A DNA stretch of 64,000 bases, taken from contig NZ_QPID01000010.1 of assembly GCF_003336225.1 (NCBI RefSeq), forward strand, positions 62,001 through 126,000, read 5' to 3'. The DNA is from Corallincola holothuriorum (GTDB taxonomy: Bacteria; Pseudomonadota; Gammaproteobacteria; Enterobacterales; Neiellaceae). Under the pieces are notes generated by a model. The model was not told where the DNA came from. It was given only the letters and a program-made list of their open reading frames with translations, and searched no databases. This document shows, piece by piece, positions 34,071-44,408 of this stretch. How positions within the stretch are numbered: the stretch's first letter is position 1; each line of letters starts with the position of its first letter. The translations under genes were made by a program, and so were the position numbers.

Positions 34071-35951
34071 TTAGTCCTCGAAATAGGTGTATCCGCTGAC
34101 CCCTGCTTCCAGCTCGATCAGTAGCTTATTTACTTCTTTCCGGTTGCCTACTTTCGCCAGTTGGCGACGGTAGCTTTCAACCAGGCGACGTGGCTCAAAG
34201 TGAACATAATCTAACACTTGAGCAGCGGTATCGCCTTTCATTAACCTGCTGAGACTGTAGCCGTCGTCAGTCAGTTCAACGTGCACAGAATCGGTATCAC
34301 CAAACAGGTTGTGTAGATCACCGAGGATCTCCTGATAGGCACCGACCATAAAGAAGCCCAGTAGCTGCTCTTCATCTTGTTTCGCCTTTGGCATTGGCAA
34401 GCTGGCTTCGATCCCTGCGCCATCGACATATTGCCGGATCTGACCATCGGAATCACAGGTAATGTCCTGAATAATGGCGCGATCTGTGAGCGGACGATCC
34501 ATTCCTTGCAGTGGCATCACTGGAAACAGTTGCTGAATGCCCCAGATATCCGGTAGTGATTGAAACAGGGAAAAGTTACAAAACAGTTTGTCGGCCAGCT
34601 TTTCGTTGAGCTCGTCTAATACTTCACGGTGGGCACGGCTGCTGTGTTTCAAGTGCTTGCGTACTTCGTGACAGATAGCGAAGTAGATCTGTTCTGCCTG
34701 TGCCCATTGGCTGATGTTGAGCATGCCGTGGGAGAACTGGCTTGCCGCTTCACCGATGCAGTACATCGCCTCGTGGTAGGCTTCCAGAGCACTGTGGGCG
34801 TCGACACGCTGATGACACTGCCATAATTCATAGATCATGGAAGGCGCTTCGTCACCGACCTCTGGTAGGTTTTCACCCTTAGGTTGGCGCTCGTTGTCGA
34901 TCACATTGGCTACCAAGACGGCGTGGTGGGCGGTCATTGAACGGCCCGACTCGCTGATGATATTGGGATGTGGCAGGCCGTGTTCGTAGCAGATCTCATC
35001 CAGCTCGTGGACAACACGGTTGGCATAATCAAATGGCGTATAGTTGACGCTGCAACCGTGACGGCTGCGGCTACCTTCATAATCCACCCCAAGACCACCA
35101 CCAACATCAACCGTGTCGATGGGTACGCCAAGGTGGCGAAGCTCGGCATAGTAGCGGGCGCATTCATGGATCGCCTTCTGAATATCGCGAATGTTCGCTA
35201 CCTGACTACCAATATGGAAATGCACCAAGCAGAGATATTGCTCTTTACCCATCGCTTTCAGGCGTTCAACAGCTTCCAGTACCTGATGAGCGGCCAAGCC
35301 AAACTTGCCCTTTTCACCACCGGTGTTCTGCCATTTGCCTTTACCGGTAGAGTTTAAGCGGATGCGGATGCCGATACGCGGTTCCACTTCAAGATCCGCG
35401 GCTTCTTCCAGCACCTTATTCAGCTCACTGAGTTTTTCTACCACGATGTTAACCGTGTGCCCCATCTTCTGGCCGATCAGCGCTAGGCGGATAAACTCGC
35501 GATCTTTGTAGCCGTTACAAACGATAGTGATCGGGGTATCTGAAACCCCTAAAATCGCCAGTAGCTCAGGTTTAGAGCCGGCTTCTAAGCCGACTTTGCC
35601 GCTGGTATGACTGAGTAGCTTTTCCACCACGCTGCGCTGTTGATTCACTTTGATTGGGTATACCGCGGTGTAGCCGCCAGGGTACTCACAATCTTGCTTG
35701 GCTTTTTCAAAGGCGCGGATCAGGGTATCAACGCGGTGATAAAGAATATCGGTAAACCGGATCAGGATCGGTAGTGATAAACCATGGGCGCGGATATCTT
35801 CCACCAGATCTGGTAGCGGGATAGAGTGCCCCGCGCTATTGGCGGTCGGATTGGCAGTCAGGTTCCCTTGTTCATCGACATCAAAATAACCTTCGCTCCA
35901 ATGAGCGACATTGTAGGTGCGACGTGCGCGTTCGGTGGCCGAATTACTCAA
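34071..35951 (-). CDS. speA: Biosynthetic arginine decarboxylase SpeA
   Basis: SpeA is a PLP enzyme making agmatine from arginine for putrescine and spermidine synthesis. The 626 residues are a little under the E. coli length (658). PLP lysine motif YPIKVNQQRSVV near 100, HFHIGSQ near 250 and the DVGGGLGVDYEG glycine loop are all present. No speB (agmatinase) is adjacent. Instead it leads directly into two acyltransferase genes. Confidence 0.96.
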   Translation of the reverse strand: MSNSATERARRTYNVAHWSEGYFDVDEQGNLTANPTANSAGHSIPLPDLVEDIRAHGLSLPILIRFTDILYHRVDTLIRAFEKAKQDCEYPGGYTAVYPIKVNQQRSVVEKLLSHTSGKVGLEAGSKPELLAILGVSDTPITIVCNGYKDREFIRLALIGQKMGHTVNIVVEKLSELNKVLEEAADLEVEPRIGIRIRLNSTGKGKWQNTGGEKGKFGLAAHQVLEAVERLKAMGKEQYLCLVHFHIGSQVANIRDIQKAIHECARYYAELRHLGVPIDTVDVGGGLGVDYEGSRSRHGCSVNYTPFDYANRVVHELDEICYEHGLPHPNIISESGRSMTAHHAVLVANVIDNERQPKGENLPEVGDEAPSMIYELWQCHQRVDAHSALEAYHEAMYCIGEAASQFSHGMLNISQWAQAEQIYFAICHEVRKHLKHSSRAHREVLDELNEKLADKLFCNFSLFQSLPDIWGIQQLFPVMPLQGMDRPLTDRAIIQDITCDSDGQIRQYVDGAGIEASLPMPKAKQDEEQLLGFFMVGAYQEILGDLHNLFGDTDSVHVELTDDGYSLSRLMKGDTAAQVLDYVHFEPRRLVESYRRQLAKVGNRKEVNKLLIELEAGVSGYTYFED

Positions 35952-36495
35952 TGGCGTGATCTCTGAATAGGTTAAATAAACAACAATTTTAAGGGCGCCA
36001 TTCTAATGCTAGATCCGCCACTCGCCTAGTTTTTTAGGCTGTGCTCAACGGGGCTTTGCTTGCCACAGGCTACCAGTGGATGAAGTTTAGCTGAATTTGG
36101 GCTGCTCCAGCCGATAGGGAGAGGCCTGAAGAGGGGCAAAACGGCAGCTTTGGGGCGCTGAATGACGGGCGCAAACAGAAAATAGGCGTGGCATTGGTAG
36201 CGGGAAGGGCGGTAGAAGTAAAATAGTTTGCCCTAATTATTCTGACGCTGCTTATGTCTATTTTGCTTGCCCCGTTTTGGGGCGTCACTCAAGCTGCTGT
36301 TTTTAGTGTTTATCTTTATTTTTTAAGGTACTTAAAAGCTGATAACTCCCTGGTTTTTACGTTGCATTACTTTTACTAATCGTAACAACAAAAAAGAATC
36401 ATTTTTCTTGCCTGAAAGCTTGCTTTATAAAGCGCTCCTAAACCGGCTAACGCCAATTTTTTCTACATTTAGTCAGCGAGTTAAAAGAAGTAGTC
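35952..36495. other. Gene-poor interval upstream of speA
   Basis: This is 544 bases between divergent genes. It must hold the speA promoter. A hairpin GCCCC-gtttt-GGGGC lies near 36270-36285, followed by T-rich sequence. A 72-codon minus-strand frame at 36070-36288 has no recognisable features and is not called. I see no known RNA. Confidence 0.4.
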
Positions 36496-36816
36496 ATGGA
36501 TCTGTTCAACTTTATTGGCGCACTTGGTGGAGTGCTCTATCTTGCCTCATATCTACTGCTTAATGCCGGTAAGGTAAGCGGTAATAGTTATGAATATATC
36601 GGTTTGAACCTGGCCGCCTCTACTTGTATGGCTATTTCGTTGTTTGTACATTGGAATGGACCCTCTTTTACCGCACAACTTTGTTGGATTGTGATCTCTG
36701 GTGTTGGGCTAGTGAACTGTTATCTTGAATCTAAGCACAAGGCAAAAGAGAGTGTTGAGCAGCTCGCTGCCGCGCCGCAGATACAACAAGAGATGCCAAC
36801 CCAGTTGAATGCTTAA
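36496..36816 (+). CDS. Small CBU_0592-like membrane protein
   Basis: This 106-residue protein has three hydrophobic helices (residues ~4-24, ~35-52, ~58-76) and a hydrophilic tail. The IGALGGVLYLASYLLLNAGKVSGNSYEYIGLNL segment is the layout of the CBU_0592-like domain, whose function is unknown. It stands alone, convergent with comM. Confidence 0.7.
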   Translation: MDLFNFIGALGGVLYLASYLLLNAGKVSGNSYEYIGLNLAASTCMAISLFVHWNGPSFTAQLCWIVISGVGLVNCYLESKHKAKESVEQLAAAPQIQQEMPTQLNA

Positions 36817-36854
36817 ACATGGAGCGCGACCAAGTAGCGCGCCCAGCCTTGAGA

Positions 36855-38378
36855 TCAAGCCGCCGCTAACCTCGCCAACAATCGATCAAATGCTCGAAAG
36901 CCTAATGCTTCGCTGAGATGGCCGCCGTGTATGTTCGGTGCCTGTTCCAGATCCGCAATGGTACGTGCCACGCGCAACACGCGATGGTAAGCGCGGGCGG
37001 AGAGCCCAAGTTTGTCGATAGCCATGCCCAAAAACCGGTTATCTTCACTGGTTAGGCGGCAGTGCTGATCCAGTTGTTTACCACCGAGTTGTGCATTGGC
37101 GCAGCCTTGGCGCGCTAATGCCTGCTGATGGGCGGTAGCCACTTTAGCGGCAATGGTGGCAGTGTCTATTTGTGGGGTGTCGATATCCGCCAGTTCTGCG
37201 GGTGATACCCGCGGTACGTCTACGGTGAGATCGAAACGGTCGATAAATGGGCCGGACAGCTTGCTCAGATAGCGCCTGACCTGATCGGGTGTCGAGCGAC
37301 TTTGTACACCAGGTACACCCCAAGTGCCACATGGGCTGGGGTTCATGGCGCCGATCAATTGGAAACGTGCGGGAAATTCCGCTTGGCGAGCGGCTCGGGA
37401 GATAGTGACATGGCCTGTTTCCAGAGGCTCCCGCAGCATCTCTAGTACTTTGCGGTCATATTCTGTCAGTTCATCAAGGAATAACACGCCGCGGTGTGCC
37501 AGTGAGATCTCTCCAGGCTTCGGTTGGCTACCGCCACCCACCAGGGCGATGGCTGAACAGGAGTGATGCGGTGCGCGAAATGGGCGTTGCCGCCACTGTG
37601 CTGGCTTAAAGCCCTGACTACTGACCGAGTAGACGGCACTGGATTCGAGCGCTTGCTGTTGATCCATGGGGGGTAATATTCCGGGCAAGCGGCTGGCGAG
37701 CATACTTTTACCTGTACCAGGAGGACCAAATAGCAGCAGGTGGTGGTTCCCTGCGGCGGCGATCTCCAGTGCTCGCTTCGCCTGATGCTGGCCTTTTACA
37801 TCTGCCATGTCAGGATAGTTTGGCGTGGCTGTCTCTGCGGGAGTACTATCCATCAGCTGCAAGCTTTGTTGTCCATTTAGTCCAGCACAGACCTGCAGCA
37901 GATGATCGGCAGCCAGCACCCGGCAGTTGTCTACCTTGGCCGCCTCTGCGGCATTGTGTATGGGTAAAATAAGTGCGCGCCCGGCTTGTTCGCTAGCAAT
38001 AGCGAGCGGGATAGCGCCGGTAATTTTCCGCAGAGAACCATCGAGCGCCAGTTCACCGGCAAACTCATAGCGACTCAGTGCGTCGAGGGGGATCTGCCCT
38101 GACGCCGCAAGAATGCCGATGGCGATAGGAAGGTCGAAGCGACCGCCCTCTTTTGGCAGATCGGCCGGTGCCAGATTGACGGTGATCCGTTTGGCGGGAA
38201 ACTCAAATCGTGCATTGAGCAGGGCGCTGCGAACCCGTTCGCGGGCTTCGCGTACTGATGCTTCCGGTAATCCAACAATGCTGAAAGCAGGCAAGCCTGC
38301 GGCTAAATGGACTTCGATATCTACTTGTGGGGCGATCACGCCAACAGAGGCGCGACTATGAACAATCGCTAAAGACAT
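36855..38378 (-). CDS. comM: ComM / YifB AAA+ helicase
   Basis: ComM is a hexameric Mg-chelatase-like AAA+ protein that promotes branch migration during natural transformation. The 507-residue protein has an N-terminal Lon-protease-like domain (VGLPEASVREARERVRSAL), Walker A GPPGTGKSM near 217, Walker B GVLFLDEL and a C-terminal Mg-chelatase domain. ATG 38378 is preferred over an in-frame TTG nine bases upstream, whose spacing to AAGGA is too short. Finding comM does not itself show competence. Confidence 0.94.
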   Translation of the reverse strand: MSLAIVHSRASVGVIAPQVDIEVHLAAGLPAFSIVGLPEASVREARERVRSALLNARFEFPAKRITVNLAPADLPKEGGRFDLPIAIGILAASGQIPLDALSRYEFAGELALDGSLRKITGAIPLAIASEQAGRALILPIHNAAEAAKVDNCRVLAADHLLQVCAGLNGQQSLQLMDSTPAETATPNYPDMADVKGQHQAKRALEIAAAGNHHLLLFGPPGTGKSMLASRLPGILPPMDQQQALESSAVYSVSSQGFKPAQWRQRPFRAPHHSCSAIALVGGGSQPKPGEISLAHRGVLFLDELTEYDRKVLEMLREPLETGHVTISRAARQAEFPARFQLIGAMNPSPCGTWGVPGVQSRSTPDQVRRYLSKLSGPFIDRFDLTVDVPRVSPAELADIDTPQIDTATIAAKVATAHQQALARQGCANAQLGGKQLDQHCRLTSEDNRFLGMAIDKLGLSARAYHRVLRVARTIADLEQAPNIHGGHLSEALGFRAFDRLLARLAAA

Positions 38379-38419
38379 GGTGCGCAATTCCTTTTGCTGC
38401 AGTAAAACCTATATCAAAT

Positions 38420-39340
38420 CTATTTCTCTAGTGCTGGTTGTATCTGGTTGAGCAACTCGGTTATCGCCTGATAATCCGCCGCAGCGACAAACCCTTTTAT
38501 CCCTGCTGCAGTGGCAACCGGACTACTCGCCGATAAGCTTAGCAGAGCCATTTTAACTTGAGAGATCTGTTGCGCAGTTAAGCTATCGCTCACAACGACC
38601 CCCCAGTGTGGATATTTAGGGGTGGTATGAGGGCTATCGGCAGGATTGGCTGGCGGTAACACTCGAAACAGAGTGGGATCATACTCCTTCGCATCGGCAA
38701 TCAGTCCACTGCGGACAAACCCGGCATCGACCTGCTTATTGGCAACGCGTTGCAGAATGGCGTATTGATTATTCAGGGTGGCAAACTGCACATAATTGGA
38801 TAGTGGCTGCCAACCTAGTTTTACCAGTTCATAGGCCTGGAACAGGAACCCTCCTGCAGATGTCGATTGATTAACCACGCCGATCACCCGGCCTTGCAGT
38901 TGCGCCATGCTGTGCAGCGGACTATCGCGATGAACGATAATATCCCCGGCGAATGCATCGCCATAGGCTTGACTGTTTAACGTGGCGACCACCTGATAGT
39001 TGGGTTGGTACTTTAAGAGTTGGCTGGTGACGACCGGGTTACTCAGCAGTAGGTCGGTTTGCCCCGCCAATGCTAATAGTTCGGTGTGCTGCAACGGTAC
39101 TAACGTCACTTCGGTTTGTAATGTGGTGGCGATAAAGTCAGCCAGGGGTTGCCAGCGCGCGCGGGCGACATCTGCACCACGGAAGTCCAATACCGCAAGG
39201 GTAAGTGCTGTTTTCGCTGGCTTGGCGTAGGCGTTTGCTGCAAGTAGTGTAAATAACAGCAGCAACAGGGATAACACACCGAAAAAATTGATGTTTTGCT
39301 GGGGCTTTCGATGAATAACAGGAACTGCTGCGCGATTCAT
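38420..39340 (-). CDS. PhnD-like periplasmic phosphate/phosphonate-binding protein
   Basis: This 306-residue protein has a signal or anchor helix at ~19-38 (cut likely after ANAYA) and a periplasmic binding domain of the PhnD/TtrS-sensor type (LAVLDFRGADVARARWQPLADFIATTLQTEVTLVPL). GRVIGVVNQSTSAGGFLFQAYEL is the typical hinge. There are no transporter genes beside it. Stand-alone PhnD domains often serve as sensor modules, so a transport role is uncertain. Confidence 0.8.
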   Translation of the reverse strand: MNRAAVPVIHRKPQQNINFFGVLSLLLLLFTLLAANAYAKPAKTALTLAVLDFRGADVARARWQPLADFIATTLQTEVTLVPLQHTELLALAGQTDLLLSNPVVTSQLLKYQPNYQVVATLNSQAYGDAFAGDIIVHRDSPLHSMAQLQGRVIGVVNQSTSAGGFLFQAYELVKLGWQPLSNYVQFATLNNQYAILQRVANKQVDAGFVRSGLIADAKEYDPTLFRVLPPANPADSPHTTPKYPHWGVVVSDSLTAQQISQVKMALLSLSASSPVATAAGIKGFVAAADYQAITELLNQIQPALEK

Positions 39341-39445
39341 TTGCTAAATCTAGCCCAAAAAAATTGTGATCTGTCAAAAGCTATGGTATTTATTTCGGTA
39401 ATGTATCTGTAATCACAAATTTACGCAGAGCCAAGAATAGTGAAC

Positions 39446-39523
39446 ATGTTGTCTGTAAGCCTACTTATTATCGTACGTGTCGTGGTGGTGATTAGCCAAC
39501 CGCGCGGGGCGTTATTTGGGTAG
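39446..39523 (+). CDS. ilvL: ilv operon leader peptide IlvL
   Basis: This 25-residue reading frame, MLSVSLLIIVRVVVVISQPRGALFG, holds six Val, three Ile and four Leu. That composition is expected of a peptide that senses charged branched-chain tRNAs. Its stop codon lies 20 bases before the attenuator stem. Its last codons overlap a segment complementary to the terminator. It was found by position and composition, and there is no strong ribosome-binding site. Confidence 0.85.
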   Translation: MLSVSLLIIVRVVVVISQPRGALFG

Positions 39524-39576
39524 ACAACACTGAATATCGAAACCCCCGCGCCGTAAGGCTCGGGGGTTTTTTTTTA
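39502..39576 (+). terminator. ilv attenuator with antiterminator
   Basis: CCCCCG (39543-39548) pairs with CGGGGG (39561-39566), followed by nine T, forming the terminator. An upstream GCGCGGGG (39502-39509) is perfectly complementary to CCCCGCGC (39544-39551) and can replace it. A ribosome stalled on the IlvL Val/Ile codons would favour the antiterminator and allow ilvG transcription. Confidence 0.85.
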
Positions 39577-39625
39577 CCGCATTGACGTTGATGCGGGTGA
39601 CCGAGATAAAAGACAGGAATTCGAG

Positions 39626-41272
39626 ATGAATGGAGCGCAGTTAGTCATTAAGGCGCTGGTACAGCAAGGGGTATCTACCTGTTTTGGTTATCCTGGTGGC
39701 GCAATCATGCCGATCTATGACGCTTTTTATCAGAGCGAAATTAAGCACATCTTGGTGCGCAACGAACAGGGCGCTGCCCTGGCCGCGCTGGGTTATGCCC
39801 GTGCCAGTGGTGAGGTTGGTGTTTGTTTAGCCACCTCAGGCCCTGGCGCGACTAATTTGATCACCGGTTTGGCTGATGCTTATTTGGATTCTATTCCTGT
39901 GGTTGCGATAACGGGTCAGGTAGCTAGCCCGCTGATTGGCACGGATGCGTTTCAGGAAGTGGATGTTTTAGGTCTGTCTTTACCTATCACCAAACACAGT
40001 TTCTTGGTTGAAGATATCGCCGAATTGGGTGATGTTCTGCAGCAAGCTTTTGCATTGGCTAAAAGTGGCCGCCCTGGCCCTGTGCTGGTCGATATACCGA
40101 AAGATATTCAATTGGCTGCTGCTGAGTTGCCTCCCCTGTTAGTCTCTGATGATGCTTTGCCTGCTGCGACCGCGGATCAACTGGCATTGGCGCGGCAGCT
40201 GCTGAGTCAGGCAGAGCGACCGGTGCTATATGTTGGCGGCGGTGTGGGTATGGCGAAAGCCGTCCCTGAACTGCGTGCTTTCCTTGAACAGACGCAAATC
40301 CCCGCAGTGACCACGTTAAAAGGGATCGGTACCTTGCCGAAAGATCACCCTCGCTTCCTTGGCATGCTGGGCATGCACGGTAATCAGGCGGCGAATCTGG
40401 CGGTACAATCTAGTGATCTATTGATCGCCATTGGTGCACGTTTTGATGATCGGGTGACAGGCAAGCTGGATACCTTCGCTCCGGATGCCAAGGTGATCCA
40501 CTTTGATATTGATGAAGTGGAGTTCGGCAAGCTGCGTCGCCCTCACGCACTATTACATGGCGATATGAAACCGGCATTGGCGGCTTTGGCAATGACATTA
40601 TCTATTGATGAATGGCGTCGTCAGTGTGACCAACTGAAAACACAGTATGCATGGCGTTATGACGCGCCGGGCGAAGGGATCTACGCCCCAGCCTTATTGC
40701 GTCAGCTGTCCGACCAATTGCCTGATGATTCCGTGGTGAGCTGTGATGTTGGACAGCACCAGATGTGGGTCGCACAGCATATGCAGTTCGATTCGCCTCA
40801 TGACCATCTGTCCAGTGGTGGTTTAGGCACCATGGGGTTTGGTATGCCGGCCGCGGTTGGTGCGCAGTTAGCTCGCCCTGATGCCACCGTGGTGAATGTG
40901 ACCGGTGATGGCTCTATCATGATGAATATTCAGGAGTTAGGCACAATTAAGCGCTTTAACTTGCCAGTTAAAATCGTCCTTATCGACAACGAGCGGTTGG
41001 GCATGGTGCGTCAGTGGCAGGAGTTGTTTTTTGATAAGCGTTACAGCGAAACCAATCTGTCAGACAACCCTGACTTCTTAACACTGGCCAGTGCTTTTGA
41101 TATCCCTGGCCAGTTAATTACCCAGCGGGAGCAAATCCCCGCGGCGTTAGATGCCATGTTGTCTGCAACGGGTCCGTACCTGTTACATGTGGCTATTGAT
41201 GCCGAAGAAAATGTATGGCCCCTGGTGCCACCAGGCGCGGCAAATCAACAGATGATGGAGAAACAGTCATGA
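39626..41272 (+). CDS. ilvG: Acetolactate synthase II large subunit IlvG
   Basis: IlvG condenses pyruvate with pyruvate or 2-oxobutyrate, the first common step of valine and isoleucine synthesis. It is TPP- and FAD-dependent. The 548-residue frame is intact, unlike the frameshifted ilvG of E. coli K-12. The TPP motif [18 protein letters not shown] sits near 430, with the FGYPGGAI and RNEQGAA signatures at the N-terminus. It is the first structural gene after the attenuator and overlaps ilvM by four bases. Confidence 0.97.
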   Translation: MNGAQLVIKALVQQGVSTCFGYPGGAIMPIYDAFYQSEIKHILVRNEQGAALAALGYARASGEVGVCLATSGPGATNLITGLADAYLDSIPVVAITGQVASPLIGTDAFQEVDVLGLSLPITKHSFLVEDIAELGDVLQQAFALAKSGRPGPVLVDIPKDIQLAAAELPPLLVSDDALPAATADQLALARQLLSQAERPVLYVGGGVGMAKAVPELRAFLEQTQIPAVTTLKGIGTLPKDHPRFLGMLGMHGNQAANLAVQSSDLLIAIGARFDDRVTGKLDTFAPDAKVIHFDIDEVEFGKLRRPHALLHGDMKPALAALAMTLSIDEWRRQCDQLKTQYAWRYDAPGEGIYAPALLRQLSDQLPDDSVVSCDVGQHQMWVAQHMQFDSPHDHLSSGGLGTMGFGMPAAVGAQLARPDATVVNVTGDGSIMMNIQELGTIKRFNLPVKIVLIDNERLGMVRQWQELFFDKRYSETNLSDNPDFLTLASAFDIPGQLITQREQIPAALDAMLSATGPYLLHVAIDAEENVWPLVPPGAANQQMMEKQS

Positions 41273-41526
41273 TGCATACCATGCATATCGAGGCTAAGGA
41301 TCGCCCAGCGACATTAGAGCGGTTACTGAGGGTGACACGCCACCGCGGTTTTGCGGTGCGGGAAATGCAGATGAATGCCTCAGCTGAACGGGATAGTGTT
41401 ACTATTAGCGTCACTGTGGCTAGCGACCGTCCCATCAGTCTGTTGCAAGGCCAACTTAGTAAATTAGTGGATGTTGCGTCGGTGAACATAGAAGCCCAGT
41501 CGCAACCCCTTTCGATCACCGCATAA
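41269..41526 (+). CDS. ilvM: Acetolactate synthase II small subunit IlvM
   Basis: IlvM is an 85-residue ACT-domain regulatory subunit of the synthase. The core [23 protein letters not shown] and [15 protein letters not shown] match E. coli IlvM. The ATG overlaps the ilvG stop (ATGA), so translation is coupled, which suits a stoichiometric complex. Confidence 0.95.
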   Translation: MMHTMHIEAKDRPATLERLLRVTRHRGFAVREMQMNASAERDSVTISVTVASDRPISLLQGQLSKLVDVASVNIEAQSQPLSITA

Positions 41527-41537
41527 GGAAGTTTTTG

Positions 41538-42461
41538 ATGGCTGCTCAAGCTGAATTTATTTGGTTTAACGGCGAACTCATGCCCTGGGCTGACGCTAAA
41601 GTACACGTATTGAGTCACGCAATTCACTACGGCTCCTCTGTGTTTGAAGGTGTGCGCGCCTATAACACGCCGAAGGGCCCTGCAATTTTCCGTCATCAAG
41701 AGCACACCCAGCGCTTGTTTGACTCGGCCAAGATCTATCGCATGAAAGTCGACGTGACTGCACAACAGATCATGGATGCGACCAAAGAAGTGATCCGTGC
41801 CAATAAGCTGAATAATGCGTATATCCGTCCGGTGATCTTCTATGGTGATATCGGCTTGGGTTTACGGGTTAAAGATGATGCCAAAACTGATGTGTCGATT
41901 GCCGCGTTTGAGTGGGGCACTTATCTGGGCGACGATGCGCTGGAACAGGGCGTTGATGTCGGCATCTCCAGCTGGAACCGTTTAGCAGCCAATACCATGC
42001 CAACCGGCGCGAAAGCTGGCGGTAACTACCTTTCCAGCCAGTTAATTGGCCAGGAAGCTAAGCGTCACGGTTATCAGGAAGGTATCGCACTGGATATCAA
42101 TGGTTATATCAGTGAAGGTGCTGGTGAAAACCTGTTTATCGTTAAAGATGGCAAGTTGCTGACCCCACCGACTACGGCCGCGATCTTGCCGGGTATCACC
42201 CGTGCGACAATCATGCATCTGGCACAGCAGCGCGGTATCGAAGTGGTTGAGCAATCACTGCCCCGTGAAGCGCTTTACCTTGCTGACGAGATCTTCCTCA
42301 CGGGTACTGCGGCAGAAGTGACGCCAGTGCGCAGTGTCGATGGTATCCAGGTCGGTTGTGGCAGTCGTGGCGCAGTGACCACCACCTTGCAGAAAGATTA
42401 CTTTGACCTGGTGAAAGGGGTCAGCGAAGACAAAAATGGTTGGTTGGATTACGTCGAGTAA
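41538..42461 (+). CDS. ilvE: Branched-chain amino acid aminotransferase IlvE
   Basis: IlvE performs the final transamination to Val, Ile or Leu. The 307-residue fold-type IV PLP enzyme has KVHVLSHAIHYGSSVFEG near 30, the PLP lysine in AKAGGNYLSSQL (~160) and YISEGAGENLF. AAGGAAG precedes the ATG. It lies 11 bases after ilvM in the operon. Confidence 0.97.
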   Translation: MAAQAEFIWFNGELMPWADAKVHVLSHAIHYGSSVFEGVRAYNTPKGPAIFRHQEHTQRLFDSAKIYRMKVDVTAQQIMDATKEVIRANKLNNAYIRPVIFYGDIGLGLRVKDDAKTDVSIAAFEWGTYLGDDALEQGVDVGISSWNRLAANTMPTGAKAGGNYLSSQLIGQEAKRHGYQEGIALDINGYISEGAGENLFIVKDGKLLTPPTTAAILPGITRATIMHLAQQRGIEVVEQSLPREALYLADEIFLTGTAAEVTPVRSVDGIQVGCGSRGAVTTTLQKDYFDLVKGVSEDKNGWLDYVE

Positions 42462-42480
42462 TCTACCGAATGAACTAGCT

Positions 42481-42505
42481 CTGAGCCGCATTTACTGCGG
42501 CTCAG
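42481..42505. repeat. Intercistronic hairpin between ilvE and ilvD
   Basis: CTGAGCCGCA-tttac-TGCGGCTCAG is a perfect 10-bp stem without a T run. It is followed directly by a small TTGTCT/AGACA stem. It probably stabilises or processes the mRNA rather than ending it. Confidence 0.6.
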
Positions 42506-42547
42506 TTGTCTAGTAGACAGACAATTTTCAGTACAGAGAGTTTAGTT

Positions 42548-44395
42548 ATGCCACGTAAATTGCGTTCAGCGACCACGACTCAGGGTCGTAATATGGCCGG
42601 TGCCCGCGCCCTTTGGCGTGCCACGGGTATGAAAGATGGTGATTTCGATAAGCCGATTATCGCCGTTGTTAACTCCTTTACCCAGTTTGTTCCCGGTCAT
42701 GTGCACCTGAAAGATATGGGGCAATTGGTCGCAGGCGCAATTGAAGAAGCCGGTGGTGTGGCAAAAGAGTTTAATACCATCGCCGTCGATGACGGTATCG
42801 CCATGGGCCATGGCGGTATGCTGTATAGCCTACCTTCCCGTGAGCTGATTGCTGACTCGGTGGAGTATATGGTGAATGCACACTGCGCTGATGCCATGGT
42901 TTGTATCTCTAACTGCGACAAGATCACCCCAGGTATGTTGATGGCGTCACTGCGCCTGAATATCCCAGTGATCTTTGTTTCCGGTGGGCCGATGGAAGCG
43001 GGTAAAACCAAGCTGTCTGACCAGATCATCAAACTAGATCTGGTTGATGCCATGGTGCAAGCGGCAGATCCAACTATCTCTGATGAACAAACCGAACAGG
43101 TTGAGCGCAGTGCCTGTCCAACGTGTGGCTCTTGCTCTGGCATGTTTACTGCCAACTCTATGAACTGTTTGACGGAAGCCTTGGGTCTATCTCAGCCCGG
43201 CAACGGTTCTTTGCTGGCGACTCACGCTGATCGCGAGCAGTTGTTCCTCAATGCGGGTAAGCGCATTGTTGACCTGTGTGAGCGCTATTATCAGCAGGAT
43301 GATGATAGTGCCCTGCCACGTAATATTGCGACCTATGAAGCGTTTGAAAACGCCATGGCGCTAGATATCGCCATGGGCGGTTCGACCAATACTGTGTTGC
43401 ACTTATTGGCTGCGGCACAGGAAGCGGAAGTTGATTTCACCATGGCGGATATGGATCGATTATCTCGTCGGGTACCTAATTTATGTAAGGTTGCGCCTGC
43501 GACCAGTAAATACCACATGGAAGATGTGCATCGTGCTGGCGGTGTGATCAGTATTTTGGGCGAACTGGCGCGTGCTGGCTTGCTGAATACCGATATCCCT
43601 ACGGTATTGGGCCAAACCATGGGTGAAAACCTGGCCGAGTATGACATTACAGTAACCGACAGCGAAGCCGTGAAAACCATGTATCGCGCAGGTCCTGCAG
43701 GCATTCGTACCACCAAAGCGTTCAGTCAGGATTGTCGCTGGCCAACGCTGGATGATGACCGTGAAAACGGCTGTATCCGGAGTAAGGAACATGCTTACAG
43801 TCAAGACGGTGGTTTGGCCGTATTGTTCGGTAACTTGGCAGAAAAGGGCTGTATCGTAAAAACGGCTGGGGTTGAGGAAGAGAATCTCACTCACCGTGGC
43901 CCAGCCCGTATCTATGAAAGCCAGGACGACGCGGTGGCCGGTATTTTGGCCGGTGATGTTAAGGCTGGCGAAGTTGTGTTAATTCGCTACGAAGGTCCGA
44001 AAGGCGGCCCGGGTATGCAGGAGATGCTTTATCCCACCAGTTATCTGAAATCGATGGGCTTAGGCAAAAAGTGCGCTTTGATCACCGATGGTCGTTTCTC
44101 CGGTGGTACGTCCGGCTTGTCGATCGGTCATGCTTCGCCAGAAGCCGCCGCTGGGGGCAACATTGCACTGGTAGCGCAAGGGGACATCATCGATATCGAT
44201 ATTCCTAATCGTAAGGTACATCTGGAAGTGTCTGATGAAGAGCTGGGCAAGCGCCGTGCCGCGATGGAAGCGAAAGGCGAGGCTGCTTGGCGTCCGGAGA
44301 ATCGTGAGCGTGCAGTGAGCTTTGCGCTGAAAGCTTATGCGGCCTTGGCAACGAGTGCCGACATGGGTGCTGTTCGTGATAAAAGTAAACTGTAA
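42548..44395 (+). CDS. ilvD: Dihydroxy-acid dehydratase IlvD
   Basis: IlvD dehydrates the dihydroxy acids to the keto acids before transamination and needs an iron-sulfur cluster. The 615-residue protein carries cluster Cys motifs NCDKITPGM near 122 and [19 protein letters not shown] near 195, plus [14 protein letters not shown] near the C-terminus. ATG 42548 is the conserved [20 protein letters not shown] start. Confidence 0.97.
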   Translation: MPRKLRSATTTQGRNMAGARALWRATGMKDGDFDKPIIAVVNSFTQFVPGHVHLKDMGQLVAGAIEEAGGVAKEFNTIAVDDGIAMGHGGMLYSLPSRELIADSVEYMVNAHCADAMVCISNCDKITPGMLMASLRLNIPVIFVSGGPMEAGKTKLSDQIIKLDLVDAMVQAADPTISDEQTEQVERSACPTCGSCSGMFTANSMNCLTEALGLSQPGNGSLLATHADREQLFLNAGKRIVDLCERYYQQDDDSALPRNIATYEAFENAMALDIAMGGSTNTVLHLLAAAQEAEVDFTMADMDRLSRRVPNLCKVAPATSKYHMEDVHRAGGVISILGELARAGLLNTDIPTVLGQTMGENLAEYDITVTDSEAVKTMYRAGPAGIRTTKAFSQDCRWPTLDDDRENGCIRSKEHAYSQDGGLAVLFGNLAEKGCIVKTAGVEEENLTHRGPARIYESQDDAVAGILAGDVKAGEVVLIRYEGPKGGPGMQEMLYPTSYLKSMGLGKKCALITDGRFSGGTSGLSIGHASPEAAAGGNIALVAQGDIIDIDIPNRKVHLEVSDEELGKRRAAMEAKGEAAWRPENRERAVSFALKAYAALATSADMGAVRDKSKL

Positions 44396-44408
44396 ACTGG
44401 GATAGTCG

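Noticed and set aside
36070-36288. 72-codon minus-strand frame upstream of speA
   Set aside because: No ribosome-binding site, no domain, and it overlaps a hairpin. More likely an untranslated interval.
41193-41765. 190-codon open frame on the minus strand
   Set aside because: It spans the ilvG end, ilvM and the ilvE start in antisense, all highly conserved in sense. The predicted protein has no features.
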